Assembly (NCBI GenBank): GCA_032622095.1
Contig: CP136068.1
Span: 1,483,607 to 1,547,606, forward strand
Source: Siphonodentalium dalli
Taxonomy: Eukaryota; Mollusca; Scaphopoda; Gadilida; Siphonodentaliidae
Direction of reading: 5' to 3'
DNA length: 64,000 bases
A model generated the notes under the pieces. That model was not told the DNA's origin. It worked only from the letters and a program-made list of their open reading frames with translations, and did no database searches. Within the stretch, counting starts at the first letter, position 1; every line of letters starts with the position of its first letter. Shown here one piece after another: positions 25,601-37,600 of this stretch. The position numbers were made by a program, and so were the translations under genes.

Positions 25601-28600
25601 CAGTTGGAATATTTAAACATTTAAAAGTGCTAAATAAATTGGCAAAAAAACAAATTAATTTTGGACCAGAAGATATATAGTTGGCATTTATTCATGTTCA
25701 AATGAATTGGGGAAAAAATTCCTATCTAACATTCTGTAGGACATATAACTGTTATTTGTTATCTTCATCCCATGTTCGACTGTGGTATTGAAAGTTGTGT
25801 TGCACAAGGGACTAGTGCTGAAACGGATATCCGGTTGACAACCGGCTACTGTCGACAACCGGTTGAACTACGATAAACCGGTTAACCGCTATGTATTGCA
25901 CACACGCGATGCCAACGACAAAAAAAATAAAAAATAATAATAATAATAATGCATATCATTTATATAGCGCTTAATCCCTGGTGTAGCTCTAAGCGCTCAC
26001 ATTATTACCCCAGCTGTTTTTTATGAGTAATGCCGATTCTTGTGCCTGCTGCCATTTTACAGGCGCTTCACTAGTCCAAGTCTTCTCGTACTAAAACTAG
26101 CTAAGATTTTGGGATGGAGATGCTAGTATTTAGTCCGAGTTCCAGGCCCATGCATTCCTATGACATGAGTTACGCCCAGGATCTGTGGCGGGAATCTGTG
26201 GTGTATTTTACTCGATTTACCTAACAAAGCAATACATGATGCTATATACATCGGAAAGAGTGACATCTTATGGTCATAATGGTGTATAATAATCTAACTT
26301 TAATGTTAAATTACACATAGAATATTCCGGTTGATTGCCACAAACATCGTTGTTTTTTCTGTTTGTTTACTTAACTGAAAGCCGAACTCAGGTTCCGAAG
26401 AACTTTGGCATTGTCCGGTGTTTGTTTTGGCCGAGACGAATTTCGATACAAACAAAATGGCGGCCCCCATGATATTCTAATGCTCATTGTGTTTACACTG
26501 TTTTAAACTGTGAGATGGTTGTAATTCCCGTAATTTATTTAATGTATTACATTTATATCTTCAATATGTATTTAATCTATGTATTTATTGTCACGTATAA
26601 TTACGATTACAATGAAGAATTCATCGTGCGTGGTTGATTGAAAATCTACGGAATATTTTCACTGGAAAATGTCGAACGCAGTTCGCAAGGTCAACTGAGT
26701 TCGCATACTTTAAAAAATATGTAAATACTGCGGCAAATGTTTCTTTTCACATTAAATTACCGCTTTCAATTCACAACCGATGTGGGTTTCAGATCAAATA
26801 GCATGTCTTCTGCGGAAACTATCTGTTTATTGTAGCAATTGTGATATTTTATTTCATATAATTGTGGTTTTATTTGAGCGGGTCACTAACGCTTAAGTGC
26901 CACAGAAAGTAGATAAGTAGAAAAGGCAAGCTCAGATTTTTCTTAAATCATTGAACAATAAAAAGCATTCCTTGTTAATCTCTTCTTGATATGTGAAAAA
27001 TAATGTTTGTCGTAGTTATATGTGAAAATTATTGTTTGTCACAGTTATATGTAAAAATTAATGTTTGTCACAGTTATATGTAAAAATTAATGTTTGTCAC
27101 AGTTATATGTAAAAATTAATGTTTGTCACAGTTATATGTAAAAATTAATGTTTGTCAAAGTTATATGTAAAAATTAATGTGTGTCACAGTTATGTGTGAA
27201 AATTAATGTGTGTCACAGTTGTATGTTAAAATTAACAACTGCTGGAAAATGACTTTATATGTGAAAATTAATGTTTGTCACAGTTTTATGTGAAAAATAA
27301 TGTTTGTCACCGTTATATGTAAAAATTAATGTTTGTCACAGTTATATGTAAAAATTAATGTTTGTCACAGTTGTATGTGAAGAATAATGTTTGTCACAGT
27401 TATGTGTGAAAAATTAATGTTTGTCACAGTTATATGTAAAAATTAATGTTTGTCACAGTTGTATTGTATGTGAAAAATAATGTTTGTCACAGTTATGTGT
27501 GAAAATTAATGTTTGTCACAGTTAAATGTGAAAAATAATGTTTGTCACAGTTATATGTGAAAAATAATCTTTGTCACAGTTATATGTGAAAATTAACAAC
27601 TGCTGGAAAATGACTTCGACTTTGGCAAGTGTATTGTATGTATACATGCAAATTACTTAGACATAATTTTGAAGCTTCAAATGAACCATATCCATTGAAC
27701 CATTTCTATACTAAATACTCATATTAAGTTACTTCCTCGAGAAAATATTCAGATAATAAGTTCAACAAATGACCATAGGTAGGTTAATTGTTGAACTTAT
27801 TATCTGAACATGGATAGGAATCCTTCATCACTTGTCTGTCTGTTGTCTGCTAACTTAACCTGAACACCCCTCCAATTGAATAGTAAACCTTTCCAATGTG
27901 AACTTTTACAACTGACAGGAGAATCAATTTAGTATAGAAAGGGTTAAATTTATACTTACTGCTAGGCAATTCTTCTGGTGGTATCAATGACATTAACTCC
28001 GCATACGGTTCTGAACTACGAGCCTTCTTTAATGAATTCCATGCCTGGAGGAACTCGAATGGCGTCGATATCACCATGGAAGGCACAGATGGCATTGTAC
28101 TTGGAAGACCGGCGCTCTTTTTTTTCACTGGCTTAGAATCTGTCTTGTTTTTCTGCATCTGTGACTTCGCTGATTCTGCAGATTTTGCCGATTCCTTCGA
28201 TGGTGAAACACTTTTTGACTTCCGTATATCATCTGATTCATTTGAATCTGACTTGTTTTTCTGTGCCTGCGGTTTGGCCGATTCTGTCTTGTTTTTTTGT
28301 GGCTTCGCTGTTTCTGCAGATTTTGCTGATTCCTTCGGTGGTGAAACACTTTTTGACTTTCGGCTATCGGTTGGTCCATTTGATGTCTGGGCAGATTTAG
28401 ATTTATCGGAATCACTAGATTTATCAACATGTAAATCACTTCCTTGAGGTTGAGAATTTTGAGCTTTTTTAGATTTCTTGTTCGCACCACTCGCCTTTCC
28501 TGTTTGAACTTTAGCCTCAGTCGCCTTTTTTGCAGTTTCCTCCCCTGTTTTTGCTGGAGAAAAAAAAAATCAAATTCAACACGTGCAATTTTCAGCATAG

Positions 28601-31600
28601 TTTGCAGCCTCACAAGGACCCAAGCAGACGACAGTCATCATCAGTGCATTGTTCTCTGTCTGAGGCTCCATAAAGGGTTATATAATACTCCTGTATGGAG
28701 CCTCACACGGACCCAAGCAGACGACAGTCATCAGTGCATTGTTATCTCTGTCTGGGGCTCCATAAAGAGTTCTATAATACTCCTGTATGGAGCCTCACAC
28801 GGACCCAAGCAGACAACAGTCATCAGTGCATTGTTCTCTGTTTGGGGATCCATAAAGGGTTATATAACACTCCTGTATGGAGCCTCACAAGGACCCAAGC
28901 AGACGACAGTCATCAGTGCATTGTTCTCTGTCTGAGGCTCCATAAAGGGTTATATAACACTCCTGTATGGAGCCTCACATGGACCCAAGCAGGCGATAGT
29001 CATCAGTGCATTGTTCTCTCTGTCTGGGGCTCCATAAAGGGTTATATAACACTCCTGTATGGAGCCTCACATGGACCCAAGCAGATGACAGTCATCAGTG
29101 CATTGTTCTCTCTGTCTGGGGCTCCATAAAGGGTTATATAACACTCCTGTATGGCGCCTCACATGGACCCAAGCGGACGACATCATCAGTGCATTGTTCT
29201 CTCTGTCTGGGGCTCCATAAAGGGTTATATAACACTCCTGTATGGAGCCTCACACGGACCCAAGCAGACGACAGTCATCAGTGCATTGTTCTGGCTGTCT
29301 GGGGCTCCATAAAGGGTTATATAACACTCCTGTATGGCGCCTCACATGGACCCAAGCGGACGACATCATCAGTGCATTGTTCTCTCTGTCTGGGGCTCCA
29401 TAAAGGGTTATATAACACTCCTGTATGGCGCCTCACATGGACCCAAGCGGACGACATCATCAGTGCATTGTTCTCTCTGTTTGGGGCTCCATAAAGGGTT
29501 ATATAACACTCCTGTATGGAGCCTCACACGGACCCAAGCAGACGACAGTCATCATCAGTGCATTGTTCTCTCTGCCTGGGGCTCCATAAAGGGTTATATA
29601 ACACTCCTGTATCAGGGACAAGCCTAGACCATATTTTCAGGGCGAAATGACTTCGCCCTACTATCAAAATAAGGCGAAGTGGCCGTTCTATAGGGCGAAG
29701 TGAGTCTACAAAACTTACATTGAACAGTACTACGACAGGAGTCGCTATAGAACGAAAATAGGAGAGATGTAATATGTCAATTAAACTTATGAAACAATGG
29801 TTGAAATATGGAGTCTTTATGTTCACTTCATGACCCTAATAACTATTAATAATACCCAAACATAATTGTGAGAGGATAGCAGCATTTTATATCGTAATTG
29901 TGGGAGAATGACAAGATTTTATTTCATATTTATCAAACCGAAACGAAACGAAATCATGAACACTTTCACTGCGCTCTATTAGTAATCCCGTTTGAAAATT
30001 TAATATGCTTCACAAATGAATTTGTTTTAAAATTTCTTTAACCAAACTCCATAGAGGGAGTGATGAACTGACACATTGTGAGAGCTGTGAGTTGTAATCT
30101 TCATTGTAAGGTGTGGTAATCACGGTAATCTAAAAATCACAACAACCAGATTAACACTTGAGGCCCGACGATGTTTTCACAGCTGCCAGTAATCAGACTC
30201 CGTTGTCAACATGCTTCTAGATTGGAGCAATACAGGTGTTAATTGTTTTACAACACCCTGATAGTGGAGTATTGTGTGCAATCACTGTTGACAGTTGTAA
30301 ATTATCATAACTTATTTGGGGAATTTTGCCGATTTTCGTCAGTCAACTTTGGAATTTTCAGGGCGACTTGAACTTCGCCCGACTGCAAAAATAAGGCGAA
30401 GCGTACAGCGCTAGGGCGAAGAAGTCGCCCACGTCGCCCTCTCGGCTGGTCCCTGTCCTGTATGGAGCCTCACACGGACCCAAGCAGACGCCAGTCATCA
30501 GTGCATTGTTCTCTCTGTCTGGGGCTCCATAAAGGGTTACCGTATTCTCGCGGGTATAAGACCAGGGGGCCTAGGGAATAAATAGCTTGAAAAGGCATGG
30601 GTGGTCTTATACCCTGGAAAAAATGGAGTATTTTGGATGTCATCACCCAAGATCGAATCTGCTTCCGCGAAATTCCCCATTCACGTTCGGTTTCTGCTGT
30701 TATCGCGAAACCACTCGATCACAGTCACTTTCACAGCAATTGTGTAAGATTTACGTTGTAGAGGCATTGTGAATAAATAAAGAACTGAAGATCTGGGGTT
30801 AGTTTCTCATACCGATCATATGTTTTGATTGAAACCCATATTGCACATATGAACATGGCTTAAACTTTGTAAGCAGTGTGGGTAAATCCCGCATCAATAG
30901 TCTATAGTAGTCTATAGTTTATATCAATGTTCAGACTTAATCCGATTAGGAAACTAATAAACCCGACGCTTTATTCGTGATCCGTTGTCCACATAGAGGA
31001 TGTTACAATAGCGACTAATTGCATGTTTGACAAAATGCCAGTGAGTGTAATTATTTAACACTAACAGTACTGACAAAAGACAGTTGTATATCTGCTAAAA
31101 AGCACGTGTTTTAATAAATAGAGTTATCGCTCCCAAACTGTTTATACTGTAAAACGTGAACAAAATGCAGGTTAAAAATGTTAATGTCAATAACCTTTAT
31201 TTTGGTTTCGAGTACACAACGTTGACGTAGTTTGGAAGACATTGTTGTTCAATGACAAGTTCCCCTTCTGCTTCATTATTATACCCACTGTGTGTTTACA
31301 TAACCAGGAAGCCAGTTCTCTGTGTTTGGTTACATGAAGGAACATACCGACGTTGTCACTGAATGCGAAAAATATGTTTTTACAGTACTGTAGTTGGACA
31401 GACACCTGTGCGCTTTGCATGCGCATAGCCGCGCATGGCTTTTGAACTTGAATCTACATAATTATATACGCTGTTAGCGACTCGGTTCTTTTGTATTTGA
31501 TGTCTGTTAATGATTTGTTTCCCCGGTAAGTATAATTTAATAAACAAATAAGATTTTAAGATTCACTTTATTTTATTTTATTGAATATTATCACTTGCCT

Positions 31601-34600
31601 ACGAAGTATAATTTTCCGTTTTGAATATAAATATTATATTTCTCGAGTTCGTCAATCTTTTTTTCTGTCTACAAGCTGATATCAAATACTTACTTACCAC
31701 CGCTGAAATAGAACAAAATTTGTGGTGGGCCTAAACTCGTATATACCCCTTTGCATGGAATTTGGCCAAAAGATATGGGTGGGCCTAAACACGGACATGG
31801 GCTTTGAGCCGGGTCAGTACGGTAGACCTACCGGCCAGTTATTAATTGAACTCAAGAAACAAGACACAGTGTAACATAAATCATCTTTATTTTTCTCAAA
31901 TACTGGTATATAAACCCGTTTTGGAGGGGTTATGGTTATGGGAGGGGGTGGTCTTATACCCCGGAAAACTTACTTCTAGTGAAAATACTGGGGTGGTCTT
32001 ATACCCGCGAGAATACGGTATATAACATTCCTGTATGGAGCCTAACACAGACCCAAGCAGACGACAGTCATCAGTGCATTGTTCTCTCTGTCTGGGGCTC
32101 CATAAAGAGTTATATAACACTCCTGTATGGCGCCTCACATGGACCCAAGCAGACGACAGTCATCAGTGCATTGTTTTCTCTGTCTGGGGCTCAATAAACG
32201 TTTATATAACACTCCCATATGGAGCCTCACATGGACCCAAACAGACGACAGTCATCAGTGCATTGTTCTCTCTGTCTGGGGCTCCATAAAGGGTTATATA
32301 ACACTCCTGTATGGAGCCTCACATGGACCCAAGCAGACGAGTCATCATCAGTGCATTGTTCTCTCTGTCTGGGGCTCCATAAAGGGTTATATAACACTCC
32401 TGTATGGAGCCTCACAGGGACCCAAGCAGACGACAGTCATCAGTGCATTGTTCTCTCTGTCCGAGGCTCCATAAAGGGTTATATAACACTCCTGTATGGA
32501 GCCTCACACGGACCCAAGCAGATGACAGTCATCAGTGCATTGTTCTCTCTGTCCGAGGCTCCATAAAGGGTTATACAACACTCCTGTATGGAGCCTCACA
32601 CGGACCCAAGCAGATGACAGTCATCAGTGCATTGTTCTCTCTGTCCCGAGGCTCTATAAAGGGTTATATAACACTCCTGTATGGAGCCTCACGCGGACCC
32701 AAGCAGACGACAGTCATCAGTGCATTGTTCTCTGTCTGGGGCTCAATAAATGGGTTATCCATTAGGAATGACATGCAAAGCATAACCGAGTATAGTGGCA
32801 TGCATTACATGTGTTAACTATAGTTATAGACATGACAAGTCAGTTCTGGATTAAAATTTAACACTTTTAATCAGCTCACGTAGTAGGGATGGAAGTTGCG
32901 ATCAGTGTACCAGTGAATCGAGATAGAAAATATTAAATACATGTATCACATTGGGTCATATAATATCGTGCATCTACAACCACAACTGATTCCTGCACTG
33001 AAATATCTACAGCCCTGGTGAATCGAGATACAGAATGCAGAGATACATGTATCATATCAGGTTATATAATATCATGTATCCCAATATGCCCTGGTGAACC
33101 GAGATACAGAATGCTGAAATACATGTATCATATCAGGTTATATAATATCATGTATCTCGATATGCCAAAATGCTGTTCGAACTGAACAAGGGGGTGAATT
33201 TGGTGATGCTAGCCCACTGTGCGGGATAGCATCACTAAATTCAGCCTCTGGGGACCTCATTCTGCATATGACAGACAAACTATTTGCTTGAGTATCTTAC
33301 GTTTTGCTTGAGTATCTTACGTTTTTGTTTCCATGTTCCTTGATATCCTTCCGGCGTCGATTCATTTGAGTCGGCATCATCCTCCTCTATCACAATTTTC
33401 TTTCTTGGTTTTGCTTCTTGCTCTTTTGTTTTTTTCGCTGCCTCTTTCATTTCTTCAAGTTGCTAAAGAAACAGATGGAAAATAATTTCCTATTAACTAT
33501 GATGACTATGTTGTAAATATTGTATATATGTTTCCAATTAATCTCTAATTTCATGTCAATTCATGATTTGAGTTATTAAAGCTCCCTAATATTGTTTTAT
33601 TACTCTAAATAATTTTGATCTACCGTACTGACCCGGTTCAAAGCCCATGCCCGTGTTTAAGCCCACCCATATCTTTTGGCCAAATTCCATGCACAGGGGT
33701 ATATTCGTGTTTAAGCCAACCCCAAATTTTGGTCAATTTCAGCAGCGGTAAGTAAGTATTTGCTAATGATACTCCCCAAATAAATAATTCCAATATATAA
33801 ACGGGAAGTATATTCGCAAACGATCGGTGACGGCAAGAATGCCACGAAAAATGGAAAGTTATACTTCGTAGGTAAGTGATAATATTAAATGAAATAAAAT
33901 AAAATGAATCTTAAATTCTCATTTGTTTATTCAATTATACTTCCCGGGGGAAACCAAATACAAAAGAACTCACTCGCTTTAAAAACCATGTGAGGCTATG
34001 CACGTGCAATACTTTAATCAAAGCGCACCTGTTCAACTACAGTACTGTAAAAATATTATTTTTAAAATTATAATACATTTTTCCTTAAAGAAAGCCTGAA
34101 CACTGAACTATATGGATAGATGTCCTGCGTTTGTAAACCATAGTAGAAAAGGGGTTAACTTTTTGGTCGCCTACGATCACTCACGGTCTTCACTCTTCAG
34201 TGGCTTGCCTCGGAATCAGTCACGCATGCGCAGTCCCAATATAATTCACTGTACAGATTGAATTAGCCAGTTTATTTTCAACTCAATCAGAAGATTGGCG
34301 AGTCGCGGGGTTGGGAATGGCACCGCCATGGGAGGGCCCTATGATAGTTCAGTGTTCAGGCTTTCTTTAAGGAAAAATGTATTATAATTTTAAAAATAAT
34401 ATTTTTCCGCTAAAGGAAGCCCTCACACTGAACTATATGGATTAGAATGCAAGCCCAGGAGGAGGCACGAGCAATAAAGTTAATAGCCAAATTTTGAGTA
34501 AAGGTACTCTTCTAAAACAGATTGTACCATATATGAACACTTTAATGAATCTGTTAGGATTATTTACGTGAAATAACTCATATAGTTAGAGTGCTATATT

Positions 34601-37600
34601 GCTCAAATGTGTACCGCCCCCCCTTGTTTTGAAACAAACATCCCATGAGGTGCCATCCAATGCATAGTTGCGAGCGAACCGAGCAAGTATAACGGAAGAA
34701 GAAACTCTTCGTTCTTCTCTGTGTCGTCTTCTTCAGCTGTCTGTTCTAAGGTCCCACCCGTCAAGGTCCCATGATGCAGGATCATGAAGGAAGGAGACTA
34801 ACTCACTCTCCGCCTTAGCGACAGAACGACCTGCACAGACGGAGGCCCACTCCGACGATGGCGAGACAACCAAAGTTAACTAACTGCTATTCGCCAAAGA
34901 AAAAGCCAGAGAACCTGATGCCAAATTTGTGGCACAGGGATTGAGTTGAGAACCCATTAGGCCTAACAGGTTGTACAACGATAATGGAGTCAAGCCATCT
35001 GAACAGAGGGAGCCCCCACCACCGCATCTTGCAAGGTGGTCATGCCCCCTGTCGTTCTTAGAACAGCTTCCTTGTTTTTCTTCTACTGATCACATGTCTC
35101 TGAGGTACCTATGCATCACAAGATATCCGACAGAAACCCTGTGATACAAATCTTACGCGTATATAAATATATAAAATGATATAAAATATATATATCAAGG
35201 TGATCTTTTAGTCAGCAATGAGATCATTTCAGAAGGCCCTTTGGCTCTTTGACAACTGAAATCAGTTCAAATGATGTACAATGCAATCAGATGATAACCA
35301 CGGGTAAATTGTCACCATACGGAATATTCAGTTCTGAGCCTCTGCCCAGAACATCATGTCACTTTCCCCCCCAAACATGCAACAGAACGACCTAGGTATG
35401 TTAGTGTGAGGCATGCAGCAAACTAGGGGAAGACCCCCTCTAAAATGGCTCGCTGATGAAGGAAACAAATGAAATTATCATCCTCCTAGTAAAGGACACA
35501 CATCCCTTTATAATGTTGTTACTTATTTAATTTTAAGAGCCATGATAGAGAGGAGCTCCCCCGACCTAAGTGGTCCTGTTGAAGGCATGTTTAAGGAAAA
35601 TAGGACAAATCCAGCATAGACCGAAGCGAGCAGAGTTGTCAGCATGGTTTCAGGCCCTTATGATTGGGCGGCTGGTGCCATGTGGTTGGGATCCCCTCAT
35701 ATGGGTTGGTCCCTGCCTGCAAGGAAAGGTCTGATGGCTAGTCAATGAGCTTCCTCGAAAGCTGAGCTGGACAGCGCAAACGTCTTTGCCTGTTTTATTG
35801 TCGAATGTTGATAGGACAAATCCGGCATATACCGAAGCGCGCAGAGTTGGCAGCATGGTTTCAGGCCCTTATGATCGGGTGTCTGGTGCCATGGGGTTGG
35901 GATCCACTCGGACTGGGTGGTCCCCTGACTGCAAGGAAAGGTCTATAACGCTAGTCAATGAGCTTCCTAGAAAGCTGAGCTGGACAGTGCAAACGTCTTT
36001 GCCCGCGTTATTGTCTATTGTCTATAGGCGTGCAGTGCCCTGTTAATTTTATTACCATGTGCCAGATAATCAAATTGATATTGGTAATAGGAGTATGAAG
36101 AGCCATGAGATGTACTCTGTCGGCCAGGCCATTGGCAGGGTCGTTGTGGCACGTGACAAGAGAAATGCTTTCCATGTAAATGTGCTTCATTCATGTGTGA
36201 AGTCTATTGACCAGTGTGTCAGTCGCGGGTCGTGTACCTTACCTATGAAATGTATATCACAGGTAAGATAGATTGAGTTCTCGATGCATTTTGAAGACGG
36301 TGGTACGAGTGCGCAGGGCGTGCCAGGAGGGCTTGAGAGTTCATAGTTCAGTAGGAAGAAGCCTATAGATGAGATAATCCGTGGATAGGAAATCACGATC
36401 CGCAGCTTCTGCCTTACCGATGCCAGACTGTGACGACCGAAAAGACCCACAGTCTGACGTATTGTGCGCAGACGGGTCGTCATCGAAAGCCTCAGACGCC
36501 TTGGGGTGTATGGATAGCATGTCGCTCCCTGTCCTAGCGTCGGAACGACCTGCAATGTCCATAATGGACGACAAAACACTAGAGGGAGGCCCATTCCGGC
36601 GATGGCTCAATCGAGGTGTAAATACCTCCCATGGAATTTTAAGCTACGGCCAACTGCTTGAGCAAAAAGCTGATAAACTGAGTTCCAATTTTGGAGTCCA
36701 GTGTCGAAATGAAGAATCCCATAGCCAAAACTGGTTTCTTCTGATAACCAGAAGGAGGTGGAGCCATCGGACCGGGGTGAGCCCCCCCCCCCCACAAATG
36801 CAGGTGGTCCCGACCAAGCTGAATGTCCTGTCCAAGCAGAACGATGGGTAGAGGCCATTGCAGCAGAAACCCCCAAGACGGCTGAGAGGCAGGCAAGGCC
36901 GTGTCTTTATATAGAGCGTGACCAAGGGGACCGGGCTTGCTACCGAATGGGTAGGGCCACTGCCCTATGCCGAAGTCGCCGTAGGCCACCCAGCCGGTGT
37001 CGTTACGTTCGCACGCGATTTGGCAACTACAGCACACAGAACCGCTCGCGCCGGTGTGGGACCAAATGTCCTGGGGGTCCCAAGTACCCCGGCATCGCCA
37101 CCGGTCGCCTCCCCACTAATTGATTGAATGCCGAGGCATAATCGGGGGAGCGTGAACTGTTCCTGCCCGAGAAGAGATCCGACCGAGAAATACTACCTGG
37201 GAAGGATCCAGAGATGGTGCAAATAAAGGCTCTATATCATACTAGTAGACTATCTCATCCGATTTTCATGTTTAGTTGTTGAATTATAGAAAAATTCGTT
37301 GAAATAATGGAGAACCAACTTGAATAATTACTATCCCCAAATTGAGCGCCCAAACCTGTAACAGGTAGAAAAACATCCCTGGATCCTTCTCAGAAATTTA
37401 CAAGCCCACCGGTTCAGACCGGCTTGCTGAACCGGCTGGTGTATAATCGCAGCTATTGTTCATTATACCTACCGCTATACTTAAAGTAATTAACCACCAA
37501 TAACGTGGTGTCACCCCGTTAATATGGCGGTACTATACCGCGGTATCCTCCAATACCGCGGTACTGATACCGCTTGTTAACGCGAACAAGTATGTGTGAG

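Noticed and set aside
28076-28447. Plus-strand frame of 123 codons (FADSADFADSFDGETLFDF)
   Set aside because: Antisense shadow of the SPAG1 linker exon, whose minus-strand frame joins its neighbours in phase.
36381-36851. 156-codon + frame (KSRSAASALPMPDCDDRKDP) as a gene
   Set aside because: Lies inside nested TIR element B, overlaps equally open minus-strand frames, and I recognise no family. Kept only as element interior.
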